A DNA stretch of 64,000 nucleotides from Podospora comata. Lineage: Eukaryota > Ascomycota > Sordariomycetes > Sordariales > Podosporaceae. Both the position numbers and the translations under genes were made by a program. The stretch spans positions 868,001-932,000 of the forward strand of contig CP071498.1 of the NCBI GenBank assembly GCA_017354895.1, written 5' to 3'. Shown piece after piece: positions 28,140 through 41,000 of the stretch (its first letter is position 1; each line of letters begins with the position of its first letter). Under the pieces are notes generated by a model. The model saw only the letters and a list, made by a program, of their open reading frames with translations, had not been told where the DNA came from and made no database searches.

Positions 28140-30296
28140 CTGGAGTACTCGGGTTAGCATTATGTTAGACACCGGTGAGTGAGGTGGTGGTGGATGTGGT
28201 GATGGACGGTAGGAGGGAATGGTGCAGCGGTGGTACCTTGATATCTTTTAAAAATTAATAACTGCAGGTAATGAAACAATGCAGTGAATACAAGCAAAGG
28301 GTGCGCCCTTAGGTCAACAACTTATATTAATCTACATTACTCGATTGACGTCGTCCCCTTGTCCTGGGGGGATGGCCGACGCTATCCCCTAGCCGTTCTA
28401 CCCCAACTTGACTGGTCGTTCAAGCCGAGGAACTCCCCCGCATTTCTGAGAGGCGGGAGGCGGGGACGGAAACGCGGTACCGATGGTTTTGGTGGAAAGA
28501 CATTCTAAAGAGTCTGAGCATGAGAGAGACGATGAGATGAGACGTTTCTCGATATCAACGGGCTGCTAGAGATTTCCATAAAATCAGCCCATGCTGTTGG
28601 GTGGTAGAGAGAGGTTTTAAGGAAGTGAGAAGCTGCTGTTTAGCCATAGCTTCTTATCTTATCAGCCAATTATTTCCAGAGCAAAGACAATGTTGATCGA
28701 ACGCGCGCACGGAATGTGTTCAACTTCGACCGGTATGACAATACAATTCTATAACAGAACTCTTCTCTCTTTGGTGACGCCCCCAAAGTCTATCTAGGAT
28801 TACTATTGGGAATGTAGTAGGTACCTTGAGCCAAAGCCCAATGCTGGCTCCGCAGGCGATGTCATCTACCCGAGCCCAGGCTTCGGTGAACAGCCGACAA
28901 AGCAACCTTTCGCATAACGGCTTGATCAAGTTTGAACAAAGCTCCAGAGGGAACATAGCTGTTCGTTATCTTACCCAAATGATATGATATGGGCACAATT
29001 TGAAGTTGTCTTTGTCATTTAGTGGCGCCCCTCATTATGCTGGGGTCTTGGCACCATCCATTTGTCAGATCCACACTTGACGACATCATCAACGCCTCTT
29101 GGGCTCAAGTCAACTCTTCCCGTGGCCAAAGGGGGAAATTGACAAAAACAATGCCAAAATATTGGGATAGGTCCAAATAGAAGACCCGTGAGTTTGGATT
29201 TCCCACATAGTTGAATGAGAACCACAATTGCTTCAATCTTGAAGCATGAGCCCATTAGTCCTGGAAGGTATCCTCGATATTCATTCATCCACACCTATGT
29301 TAATCCTACGCCCCAAAATCTCATTCTGCTCTCCCCAGCACACATCACATCTCTATCCCTCTGCACCTCCCATCACATCCCATTTATATCTCGTCAGTGG
29401 GCAAACATGAATACACCACCCTCCCTTCCCAAAAATCACAGCCTCAAGTCGCCACGAAGGGCCACCGTGACAGCCTCGCCTTGATCCCTCTGCCCCCCCT
29501 GCACTGCTACCCTTCACCATCCACAAGAACAGCTCACAGTGGATTTCCCCCTTCCCTCCCGCGTCTCGCCGCTCTACAACCCAGCAGCGCTCCCAAGCGA
29601 CTCATCCTCGCAGTTAAACAGTGACCTCTCCCCCCCCCCGACCAAGGCGGGCACCACCTTCACCCCACCTAGCACTGAAGCGCTTGATGAATAGGTGGGG
29701 ATTTGCTTCCCTGGCGTCGGGCTGGTGAAGCTAGAGGCGGCGTGGAGATGAGACGTGATGTGAGGACGACAAAACAAGACGTGCTCTAGTCGTTTGGTGT
29801 GCTGTGTGGGTGATATATATTAAGCCCGCCACAGTCAGGCCTGTAGGGTTGGAGTCTTGAAATTGACCTTGGTAGATGGGAGAAAGACTGAGATTTGACT
29901 GGTCAGGTCGAGGACAGGTCAAGCTCGGTAGAGTCCTGTCAACTCCTTGACTGCCAAGGGGTGAGGTTGGGGGAAATATCAAAGTAGGTCTTTAGTCGGG
30001 GAGATCAACACGTTTTTGCTTGTAGTTTTCCAAGCAAAAGGACCCGGTTGTTCATTCTTAAGCATAAGAACAAGGCCACATATCCCACAGACGACTATAT
30101 CCTCGCCCATCAAAACTGCACCAAACGCATAGCCAACCCGTTTAAACTCAAAAGCCTTGGCTCGATTTATTAACTAGATCAAACGCAGTACATTTTCACA
30201 TTACCAAACAACACCATGCCCCATGCCAAGCCCACCAAACCCGTTCCATCAACTATATACAACCGACCTCTCTCTCAACACCCCCCCCCGCAGATT
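28140..30296. other. Intergenic region between GST-kappa and RNA polymerase I genes
   Basis: The first part is the GST promoter side and the last is the 3' flank of the polymerase gene, both read on the minus strand. The plus strand around 29300-29650 is C-rich with short open frames that match nothing. A C10 run lies near 29630. No gene is supported. Confidence 0.5.
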
Positions 30297-33200
30297 CTAA
30301 AAATTGGCCACTCCATGAGCAGTCGGTACCTGCGTGAGCAAGTCAAACGCTCCAGTTCCCAAGCCGCCCAATTTACCCACAACCAGTCTCGACGAAGGTG
30401 TCATGAGGGGATCCCATTCACCGTCCATGACCGCATCCTTGAGGAAGCCGACGGTAGTTTCTATCGCAGACAATATTAGCATCTGACCATAGAAAAGAGG
30501 ACAGGACGACAAAAAACATACCATAACTCATCTTGGTAAAAGGCGAGACATTGCCCGTCAAACCAATGCGGTTGAAAGGACTGAACCCGCCATTCCTGGT
30601 CATGTAATCGGCGATCAAGCTCAAATGGCGCTTGTCGACAGCAATACCGTGAGAGTCGAAAACGCCCGACAGTTCCCTCACAATATTCGCCCTCGCCGCC
30701 TCGACACCATAAAACTCGAGCACCTGGGCAATGTCGTTGGTCTGGAGCTTGTTGGGGTTGATGTAATCAGCATACAGCTGCATAGCCCTCAGGTTGACAC
30801 CCTCGGTGTGGACCAGCAGCTCCTTGATCACCTCCTCCCCAGTTGCGGGATCTCTCTTCTTGATAGGCTCAAGGGTCGCATTGCCAATGTGCGCAATCTC
30901 CTGGATGACGGCCTTGTTGACCGCCTCCTGGACGAGGTTGAGCATAAGCAGCTTGGGCATGGAGGCTGGGTATTCGAGTGTGAACTTGACCCACTCGCCG
31001 CCGACAGTATCGGCCTTGAACGATGCTACGTCCTCGTTCTTCTCCTTGACGCGGGAGGCTGCCTCAGCTTCAAGGCTCTTGTCGTCGCGCCGGCGCTCGG
31101 GTTGCGGGCTGCCGCCGTAGGCCTCGTCATCGTCCTCCCCATCATCGGCCTCTTCAGTCTCCCGCTGCAGTTGCCTCTGAATGGCATCGTCGTCGTCATC
31201 GTTGGGACCATAAGAAACAGCCTCGGACCGGTTGGCTCTCCGCTTGGCACCGCCGGCATCATCCTCGTCGTCGTCATCATCGTCATCGTCACCACCGCGA
31301 GCCTCCCTGTCGCCCGAAGAGGTTGCCGCCGCCGTCTCGATAGTGCCAACCTTGACACCGATTTCAGGCGCCGATGCAGATCCCTTCTGTTTGTCAATCT
31401 TCTTGAGTTCCTTCTGGATGATCTTGCAAAGCAGCGGGATGAACTTCTTTTCTACGGTTCCGAGCACATCAGAAATCGAGATGGCGTACATCTTGGAGTA
31501 TTCCTCACTCTCGAAAAAGCGCAGTCTGATGTCAAAGGTCTTGGCCACCTTGTGGGCGATGCCAACCCCGACCTTTTCCACCACAGTTGCATCCTTGGTG
31601 ACGTGCGACAGAGGCAGGACGCTGATACTCTTGGCGAACCGCTCACCGTCCTGTTCCGAAAGCTCTTCGTTGAGAACAAGTGTCATCGATGGAGTGCTGA
31701 TGTTGGCAGAGGCCGTCATGAGAATTTCACGAAGACGAGGCACACCCAGTGTGACGTTCTTTGCACTGTGACCAGCCAAATGGAACGTGTTGAGCGTCAG
31801 CTGAGTCGAAGGTTCACCGACAGACTGGCCTGCTGTGATACCGACAGCCTCGCCGGGCTCAACAAGAGACCTGATATACTTGGCTGCCAGGATCTTTTCG
31901 GCGGTCTTGCGGGAGATCTGGCCGGCTTTCTCCTTGGATCCCTTCTCCTTGATCAGACCGTGCTTGTTTGTCTTGAGGTAGTCCATCATGTGGTTGAAGA
32001 ACTTCTCCGAGGTGGCAAAACCATATCGGGAAGGCTCAAGCTTGGACGTGACGGGGTCTTGTGGGTTGCGGGTGCCAATCGACCTGATGGCCGACTTCAT
32101 CCGCTTGATGATCTCATCCTTGTTCTCAAAGAGTGCTTGAGTGCCGTCCTCGTGGAACCTCAACTGTGGCAGCTCACTGTCCAGATTGCGCAGTACAAAC
32201 TCGAAATCGTTCAGATACTTTTGCTTGGTGATGTCGACCGAATCCTCACCGTACAAGAACTGCACGACAGACCCGTCAGAGTCTCTGACAGAGCTGTCAT
32301 AAGAGACAGCCAAGCCTTCCATTCCCTTGACAAGACATCTCTGCAAGTAACCGGATCTCGACGTTTTGACGGCTGTGTCGATCAGACCTTCACGACCGGC
32401 CATGTGATGGAAGTAGTACTCCTGTGGGCGAATACCAGTCAAGAAACGCTGCACAATATAGCCACCAGCCCGTGCATCTGTGTCGAAGGGGCGGAAACTG
32501 GGTAGAGTCCGACCTGAAATCATGACGGGCACACGACGACCTTCTAGTGTCTGCTGTCCCAAGTTGCAACTGATCAGGTTGGCATTGACAGTGGAACCCT
32601 TGGCACCGGAGATTGTCATAGACTGCATGTGGTTGTGGGGGAAAGGCTTCTCGAGACCTGCGGGCAAGCAGACTCTTGTGATCTCGGAAGAGAGCTTGGC
32701 GACCCGTTGATTGGTCAACAACTCGAGGCCTTCCTGCTTCTTGTCGTCTCTCAAAACTTCCTCGAGGCGTTCCAGAAGCAGAGGGTCATCCTTGGTTGGC
32801 TTTTGCTCCTCCAAAGATACGTACTTGGCCGCAACTTCGAGACCAATATGCTTAGCTTCCTTGATCAACTCCTTGCGGTCCTGTTCGCCCTTTGGTGTCA
32901 TACGCAGATCATCCATTCCGCAAGTGAATGCAACCATGGCGAGATAGCGTGTGAGGAGGCGACCCAGGCAACTCAGCAGCTTAGCCGCGACGCCGGGGCC
33001 GTAGACTTCGTGAACAGCGTGGACAAGGCCGCCATCGCTGGAACCGAGCTGTGACTTGTCCAGAATACCGTGAACGAAAATTCCATCCCGGACCGCGACC
33101 TCGCCTTCTTCAGGAGAATGGTCGCCCCAGCTTCTTGCCTTGATCTTGGTGCCAGACTGCATCCAGAGATCGCCACAGTTGGCCGGCTTGATATTCTTCA

Positions 33201-35539
33201 GAACGGTGTCGATAACCTGCTTTCCAGTCCAGAGTGGTCTTGGCTTGATCATGGCTGGGGGTACTGTCAGGATCTTTTCTCCCGTGATGTGCCCACTTTC
33301 GGGGCGGAGACCGGCGTACACGAGTTGCATGTAGTCGCCCTTGTTGAAGAAAGTGTCCTTGTTGCAGAGAATGACAGAGACTGACAAGTGGTCCTGAATC
33401 AAACCGCGCAACGGCGAGCCGCCTGTTCCACTGACGTACTGGCTGTCTGTGTTGGCAAGCTGGAGAGCCTCGGCACGAGCAATCTCGTTTTGTGGGAAAT
33501 GCATGTTCATCTCGTCACCGTCGAAATCGGCGTTGTACGAGTTACAGTTGGCGTAGTGCATACGTAACGTCTTCTCGCCTGGCAAAACACGGACACGGTG
33601 ACCCATCATAGATGGCTTGTGAAGTGTAGGTTGACGGTTCATCAAGACAACATCACCGTTGGTGAGGTGACGGAGTACTTTCTTGCCCCTGAGATTGGCA
33701 AAGGAGTTGGTCGATGGGGCGAGAAGCGTGTTGGCCAGAGCTACTCTTTCCTCCAGAGACTTGTTTCGCAGGTTGACAACCTGGCCATTTTCGTTCTCGA
33801 TAGCCGCAGCACCGGGCCACTTTTCGACACCGTTGATCACGGCCTGTTGGAGGTCTTTGAAGTTGAAATGAGTAACAGGTTCTGGGTAAGTAAGCTTCAC
33901 CGCGAAGACGGGTGGGACACCGATCTCGGACGTCTCGATGTTGGGGTCAGGACTGATGACTGATCTAGCGGCAAAGTTGACACGCTTGCCCATCATGTTC
34001 TTGCGGAACAGACCCTCCTTCTTTTCAAGCTTCTGCTTGATACCCTCCTCGTTTCTCTTGCCAGCGTTACCCTGGATCGGGTTCTTGTCGCGATCCATCA
34101 AACTGTTGACAGCTTCCTGAAGCTCAGTCCAGGCTTGGTAAAGGTGGTTCAGATCCCGTGGTCTCCTGCCTTCCTGAACGACGGGTTTCTTCCCGAGGGC
34201 AATCTCTCTAGAGATCTGTCCAACAGCGGAGGATTTTTCAATGATCTTCTTGTAGAGACTGTTTTGCTCGGCTTCGGTGATTTGGTTCTCACCCATCCGA
34301 GCCTCTGGGCGCATCCTGTTTGGAGGAACCATGAGCGTGTGAATGAAGAAGATGTCGGCGGTGATAGGCTTCGAGCGAGAAGCCTTGGTCGGTGGACGAG
34401 TGTTGAAAATCAGCGACATGATTTCCCGCTCGGCTTGGAAGAGGAGGTCGAGGCGGCCCTTGACTTCCATCGAGTTGAGGAAGCGCTGGGGGGCTGAGGC
34501 TTTCGTTTTCGACTTTGTCTGGGTTTCGGTTTCGGCATCCTTCATAGCCACATCACCGCCCTCGTCGAGACTGTCCCCCTCTCCTTCATCTTCTGGTTCT
34601 GGCTCTGATTCCATATCAGCAACACCTTCATCCTCACCGTCGGCATCCTTCTTGTTCTTGTTGGTCATGGTCAAGGCGTCGCGGCTTTTCCGCCCAGCCT
34701 GAGCCATAGTGGCCTTGTCCTTGGAACTGAGGCTGCGCTCGAAGATCTTGACATAGCGGTCCTTGCGCAGCGTTGGACTGATGCCATCGCAGCTCTTACA
34801 TCTCTTCTCCTTCACCAACGTGGCGAAGAGCTCCTTCAACAAGGCTCTCCTCATCTCGGCAGCACCTTCGTGCTTCGCTCGCTTGATATCGCCCGCACTG
34901 AGGCGCGTCCTGTGCTCCTTCAACACTTGGCGAACATAGGCTTCTCTAGCTCTCATGGTGACATCTGTTGTGCTCCCCTCGTCCTCGGCCTCGTCGTCCA
35001 TGTTGGGGATGTCGGGGAGCCTCATGCTCTTGAGCTTCTCTCCTCCGAGTTCGCTCTCGGAGATGGCATCGATCAGCTGCGCTTCATGGAGCAAGCCGTA
35101 CTGAAGAAGCTTGAGCATGCAGGCAAAGCGGTGGATCTCGCGGCGGGCCGTTCGAAAGTGATGGCAGTAAATACACATGGAACGAAGGAATCGGAAAGCC
35201 TGGTCCATGAATACTGGGTGGTAACAAGGTACAGCAAGCTCAATATGACCTGGATGACCAGGGCATTGTGCCTGGTTCAGACCGCAGGTGCGGCATCTAC
35301 ACACATGAAACGATTAGCCAAAGCCGGCGCATTGCAGAACAAGCCGAGGGTGCTTACGGCGCATCGCCCCATGAGCCGAGTGCTGGGTCATAGAGACCGC
35401 CTGGAACAGGATTGAGAAGTGTGTCGAAGGTGACGGGATTTTCAATGCGTTTGACAGAGACTGCGCGGATCTCGTCGGATGTGAGGAATTGGAAGTCGAC
35501 GCTGTCGAGAGTCGACGACACGGGCTGTGAAATATTCAT
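30297..35539 (-). CDS. RPA190: DNA-directed RNA polymerase I largest subunit (A190)
   Basis: This is the largest subunit of nucleolar RNA polymerase I, which transcribes rDNA. The exons are 35539..35358, 35296..30522 and 30460..30297, with introns of 61 bp each, giving 1706 residues. The N-terminal zinc site CRTCGLNQAQCPGHPGH (Cys62, Cys65, Cys72, His75/His78) is completed only after splicing intron 1. The catalytic magnesium motif NADFDGDEMNMHFPQ begins at residue 649 with three aspartates. GESVGEPSTQLTLNTFH-like trigger-loop sequence appears as GQSVGEPSTQLTLNTFHLAG. A long acidic insert (Asp/Glu runs with a basic break) near the C-terminal third is typical of the Pol I jaw region. Intron 3' of MSY is needed to reach the conserved ETTVGFLKDAV end. 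It is divergent from prp3, 494 bp away. Confidence 0.97.
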
Positions 35540-36033
35540 GTTGGGCGATCTGGCGAAGCACCGCGCTACTCAGATCGCATGATAGACAGAAACCGGAATA
35601 TTTGGTGATGTAGAGGCCAGAGACGCGCTGTCGCGAAAGGAGGCAGAAAAACAGCGGCAGCTTCTCTTCGCTATGGCTCTCTCTCTGCACAGGCGATTGG
35701 TGGGGAATTGGAGCTGAGCTCTGAGACGGGAAGAATATTTTTTGGCGGTGGACCGAGGCAGAATAGAGGGTGGGGCAGTTTATCCATGCATTGCATGCCC
35801 ACCGCTTTCATGCCAAGCCGCTTCTGGCTGCCTGCCGGACACTGACCTCAGGTCGTTGCAGCGCATCAAAGCAAGCTCTCGTCGCGCATCATCTTCCCCA
35901 AGATTGTCTGTTATCTTACCCAAAGCACACCCAACCGTCCTCAAACCGGTCTTCGCAACGTGTAAACCGAGCCATCCACCGAACCACAGCCGAATTCCTT
36001 TGTCGACCATCACCCGCTGCACACTGCGCCGCC
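35540..36033. promoter_or_regulatory. Compact divergent promoter between RPA190 and prp3
   Basis: Only 494 bp separate the two start codons. I see no TATA box. The prp3 frame remains open upstream to an ATG at 35770, but that sequence does not resemble Prp3 and lies inside the shared promoter region. Confidence 0.6.
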
Positions 36034-37518
36034 ATGGACCGCAATCAGCAAATGGGCGGCGGACTTGGTCCCCGTCATGACCCGTCCTCCAGAATCCAGA
36101 AAACCGAATCAGCAGCCGATCGACTTGCCGCCTTGAAGGCACGCGTTGCGAATGCCGTCGGGAGTTCCAAAGCAAAGGGTGGACTTGGACTCAACACCCC
36201 TTTACATCCGGCCCTCGCTGACCTCGGCGCCCCGATCAAACCCGCCGACTCATCTCGATCAGCTCATGGCCAGCGGCCGGTTCCCGACTCCTCAAAGAAC
36301 TCCAAACCAAAGCCCTTTGGCATGCCCGGATCTTCCAACGATGGCCCTCGACCAAATCCATATCTCGAGCCAAGCCATGGCCCAACAGGAAAGGCAAGAG
36401 AATCGCGACAGCTCATCTTCAACCAGAAAGGAAAATACATCGCCCAGGCACAAGCCCTCCGACGACAGGCCCAGCTGGAGGAAATGAAGAAGAGAATCGC
36501 CGATCAAGCACGCAAGGCAGGATTAGACGAAGACCGCGACGTGGAGAAGGGATTTGTGGTGGAAGCCCCCCCAGATCTGGAATGGTGGGACGAAGGTCTT
36601 ATCGACGGCAAGGACTACAGCGGCTTCCCAGACTCGCTCAAGATCGACACTCCCGACAGTATCATCACTCTATATATCCAGCATCCCGTTGCAATTGAAC
36701 CACCGCAAGAGAAGCTGGCCCACGAGCCCAAGCCAATGTACCTGACGCCAAAGGAACAGGCCAAGCTCCGGAGAAACAGGCGCATGGCCGATCTCAAAGA
36801 AAAGCAAACCCTCATGAAACTCGGTCTCATGGAAGCTCCCCCGCCAAAAGTCAAACAGAAGAATTTGATGCGTGTACTCGGTGACGAGGCCGTTCGTGAC
36901 CCCACGGCAGTCGAAGCCCGAGTCAGGAAGGAGATTGCGGCGCGTCTTGACAAGCACTTGGAGGCGAACGAGGAGCGCAAGTTGACAAAGGAGCAGCGGC
37001 ATGAGAAACTCGCTGCCAACCAAGCAAAGGACGCAGCCAAGGGCATCCATATCCTGGTTTTCAAGATCAACAGTCTAGCCAACGGACAACACAGGTACAA
37101 GATCTCACTGAATGCACAACAAAATGGGCTCAACGGAGTCTGTATCATGCATCCGAAATTCAACCTGGTGATTGTAGAGGGAGGCGAGCACAGTATCAAC
37201 AACTACAAGAAGCTGATGACGAGGAGAATTGACTGGACAGAGGCTTTACCGTCGAGGGAAAGGAATGTTCAGGTTGGGGCGTACAACACTGCTACGCAGG
37301 CTACGGTGAGGGAGTGGTTGAAACCCGAGGATGAAAAGGGGCAGCTGAAGGACTTGTCGGGGAATAAGTGTGTGTTGCTTTTCGAGGGAGAGACGAAGGC
37401 GCAGGCGTTCAAGAAGTGGGGGAGCAAGGTCTTTGAAACGGATCAGGAGGCGAGGGAGTTTTTGGCGAGGGTGAAGATGGATAGTTTTTGGACGCAGGCG
37501 AAGAATACCCCTTCTTAG
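36034..37518 (+). CDS. prp3: U4/U6 snRNP splicing factor Prp3
   Basis: Prp3 binds the U4/U6 di-snRNA and is needed to assemble the U4/U6.U5 tri-snRNP in the nucleus. The single exon encodes 494 residues. The N-terminus (about 1-130) is low-complexity and Ser/Pro/Lys-rich. The PRP3 domain is marked by RQLIFNQKGKYIAQAQALR and by MYLTPKEQAKLRRNRR from about residue 236, followed by a long basic helix. The C-terminal DUF1115 ferredoxin-like domain contains NLVIVEGGEHSINNYKKLM and RIDW. I chose the ATG at 36034 (MDRNQQMGGG) because similarity to the family begins close by; the in-frame upstream ATG at 35770 would add 88 unrelated residues. The polymerase I gene is its divergent neighbour. Confidence 0.95.
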   Translation: MDRNQQMGGGLGPRHDPSSRIQKTESAADRLAALKARVANAVGSSKAKGGLGLNTPLHPALADLGAPIKPADSSRSAHGQRPVPDSSKNSKPKPFGMPGSSNDGPRPNPYLEPSHGPTGKARESRQLIFNQKGKYIAQAQALRRQAQLEEMKKRIADQARKAGLDEDRDVEKGFVVEAPPDLEWWDEGLIDGKDYSGFPDSLKIDTPDSIITLYIQHPVAIEPPQEKLAHEPKPMYLTPKEQAKLRRNRRMADLKEKQTLMKLGLMEAPPPKVKQKNLMRVLGDEAVRDPTAVEARVRKEIAARLDKHLEANEERKLTKEQRHEKLAANQAKDAAKGIHILVFKINSLANGQHRYKISLNAQQNGLNGVCIMHPKFNLVIVEGGEHSINNYKKLMTRRIDWTEALPSRERNVQVGAYNTATQATVREWLKPEDEKGQLKDLSGNKCVLLFEGETKAQAFKKWGSKVFETDQEAREFLARVKMDSFWTQAKNTPS

Positions 37519-40500
37519 GGGAGGTGCAGGAGAGAGGGGTGATTGCAGAGTCAGGCATGTTTATACGTTCTGGTGAGTGTTTTGTTGTAGCTGACCACTG
37601 GAAAATGTATCTTCACGGAGTTCGCTGAGTTTGAGCGGGCTAGTAGAATTTCTTGGTGATTCTGACTATGAGAGGATACCAGAGATTCCAGAACAGACCG
37701 AAATGTTTGGTTTTCTATGCAAAACGAGTGTTGCTATTTCAGGCCATCTCACTTCTTGATGAGTTTTTAACTGCGTTGAGGTCTTAATGCATTCCGTGTG
37801 TCTCTCATAGTGCTAATGTGTCTCTTAGGAATTACCGCTTGAGTTTTTGTGAAATTCAAAGCTATCAGATTCCGTGCTGCTTGAAAACTCTTGTCTCTTC
37901 TTGTAATCCAGTTCTGTGCTGTCTGGCGTTGTTGTCCTTTTCACAACTTTCGCTTGCTCGCGATGCTATCCTCAAGCTCAGATGGACTTAAGGCCCAACC
38001 CAAACCTGTTTGTCAACTGCCAGGACCAAAAGATGTTACCGAGAGAGGTGGATATGCTTGCCTTCCCGTTTGCTATGGTTGCTTTCTGTACGGGACTGCT
38101 TCTAACGAGGAGATCGTGATTTAGAATAACTTCGAGAAGTGACTTGAAAGGAAATCGGCGACAGCGCCTACTTTCATCGCGCACCAGCGCTCCGATTATG
38201 AGGCCTAACATGGGATTGCAACTGGGAAAGGATGAACCATGTCCCCGGCGAAGGGTTATTTACTAGGTACCTAGTTTCCCAGCCCATGTTGATGGGATAG
38301 ACCGCGCAGCATTGCCCTCGCAATCTACGGGGCATGTAAACAAAGAAAGTCAACAATCCCTTCCCTTAACAGCAACTGAAAAAACACCTCTCGACACTAC
38401 CCTCCAGCCCTTCACCTGCCATATCAAACTGCCATATCAAACTGCCATATCAAACTGCCATATCAAACTGCCGAGCGAGAGCAGGGTTCTTTTGACATGA
38501 CATGTCCGTTCATCACCAACAGTCCCAAGATCTACATGAGCACACATTGTTCATTTGATATCACGCCTTCTATTCTTGGTAATTTGGTTCCCTCATACTA
38601 TCAATCTGCACGTTGTGCTTGCTTACCACAGGTGTTTGTTTGGTGGTCTCATCCCACCATCTAGGCCCTGGCGGTCGGCTGCTCATCGACCAGCCCCTTG
38701 ATCACCTAGCGTTCCTCTGTATCGCCTCGGTGGCAAACTCGAACCTCAAGTCTGCCTTGTAATGGATGTCAAACAGTGTCTCCGTTTTGTTGCACAAACG
38801 TGCATATCACAACCTATCTATGAAGCTGGGCGGCATTGTCTTGACGGTAAGTTGTCATGATGATACCCACCTTCACAGGAAATGCAGGTCCCCTGGGTCT
38901 CATGATGAACTCCGCCCTTTCTGCACATCTGGTCGTCGAGCTTGGTGTCGAAGTTGCAGGTTCCAATGGCAGGTCTGCGGCGGGCAATGGTAAGGGACGT
39001 CCCGTGTTTGCTTCAGTTACGCCTCGAGGAAATCGTGGATATCAACCGGCCCGTTCGTGGATACACAAGCGACGACAAGGGAAGAGATCCTTTTCGGTTG
39101 GCGAGATGTCTCTGCCGTCTCCACGTCGGCAGTTTTGTTTGCGATTTTGACGACTCGAACAATGCCAGGATATGATAATTGCTTTGAGGTATCAAGATGC
39201 GAAACTCTATAGGGCCAGTTTTCCACCTTGAGAGCTTACTGTGTGAGATATTCGCCGATCAAGGCTTTAACACTCCGGTGGTGCTTACTGCTCAGGAGTT
39301 AAGGCAGTGACAAGCCGTTCAGCTCCCAGGCATCAGCATTAATTTGACAATAGGCTTGGATTGTGTCTGTATCGGAAGCTGCTCTTACCATTGGCTCAGC
39401 ACTTGCAGGTGTGAATATACCGCCGATATACATCCATCCATGTACCACTCGCCTGACATTAGATGGCATCTTCATCACACTGAATTCACACCCTCACCAC
39501 CAGACTTGATGTTGATATTTTTGATGTTTTGCTGCGGTGCATGGGGGTCATTTATATCACAGTATTACAATCAATGACTAACAGCAAGCGCAGTCCACAG
39601 CTGAGTAAGCAGCTCGGTCAACACACGGTGCAGCATGTCCCGGGACGCCAGGCCCTTCCTCCCCGGTGGCGTCCAGGTGAGGCCCGGATATGTGCGGCAA
39701 CGAGTCCGGAAATGTAACCCCACCACCGCCCTCAACCACTCCCCGACGACATCACACATGATCACTCGACAACTTCAAACACAAGTGTGTGCATAGTGGC
39801 TTGCAGGATTCAATTCTCACGGTTCAGTGTTCCCCGCGAGCCGTAGACTGACTAGTCGGAACCACACTTGAACAACATCTGGTAAGTATTCTCCCCGTCG
39901 GGTCGGTCGCCGACCCTAAACTCACTACCTTACCCGAAGTCCCTTCCCCGACATATCATAAGCGCGGGAGCGGCCCTTCCAAAGGAGTGCAGCATACCTA
40001 TCGCCGTCCCTGAATCCTTCTATACCACCGAAGGCGTACTAGAACACCAACACACCTCGCCGATCTGCATTATACATTCTGGTTCCTACGCAATACTCCC
40101 AAAACGGAAGGTCGTGATCCTTCTTCCAAAATGCTGAAACACTTCAACTCCATATTTTGAGGTCATAATTAGCATCAATCGGACGAGGTCGAGGCCCCCC
40201 CCCCCAAGGGTTAGGTACTCGAGGGGCGAAGCAAGGCTGCTGCTGGCTGGCTGAGGTGTTGTTTTTAACCCACCACCCGCCTATCTACACCCCCTTAGTT
40301 GCTCGTCTAACCGATGAACGATTATCTCTGCAAGCTGAGGAATGAAACGAGGGGGAAGGTTGGTTTGCCACACACGCGCGTCTAGATGTCTGAGGAGGGT
40401 GGTAAATGGTTAGATTAGACGCAGTGTTACCTCTTGACAAGATGCGATGGGTTATCTCCTTCTGGGGAGGGATGGTAGGTTTGGGGAGGATGTTATCTCC

Positions 40501-41000
40501 TTTGGGGCTTGGGGTGTCTTGTCAAGATGTCGTACCATGAGCACGGCTCTATCACCATCAGCTGGAGTTGTTGACCAAGACATGACTAAGAAGCGCCATC
40601 GAGTCTTGCTGTGGCGATTGTCACCAGTGAAGATATGGCTAACCTCAATGATCACTAGTTGCGAACAAGTAGAATAAGACAGCAGGCAGGATCAACAAGA
40701 TTGTATTACCAGCAGGAGAAACTCCGACAGTATCTCCTCACCGCCAATGGGAAGCGTCATTCTTGAACGGTATTACTGCGCACCCAGCAGCCAGGTCCAA
40801 TGTTTACTTCCACCGAGTTACCCCGTATCAACACCAACATGAGCATCACACCACAAAGTCCGGCCCACTAACTCGAACCTCACATCAACACCGTCACCTC
40901 ATCAAGAAGATCCGTTTCAAACCTGTGTAACCATTAAAACGAAGAACACAAGTTCAGCGCGCCTGAATATTGAAGCTAGCTCGTCATCAAATCCAAGCCA
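37519..41000. other. Gene-free region downstream of prp3, part 1
   Basis: After the prp3 3' flank I find no convincing gene. The stretch has mixed composition with many stops in all frames. It includes the 13-bp tandem repeat at 38417-38472 and a run of ten C residues near 40196. No tRNA or rRNA was recognised. Confidence 0.45.
38417..38472. repeat. Tandem repeat, 13-bp unit, four copies
   Basis: TGCCATATCAAAC is repeated four times without error (38417-38468), followed by the partial unit TGCC. The perfect identity suggests a recent expansion. Confidence 0.9.

Noticed and set aside
30625-32505. A 626-codon open frame on the plus strand
   Set aside because: It lies wholly antisense to RPA190, matches no family and is explained by the third-position bias of the real gene on the other strand.
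35770-36033. An 88-codon in-frame extension of Prp3
   Set aside because: The sequence does not resemble Prp3 and lies in the short shared promoter with RPA190.
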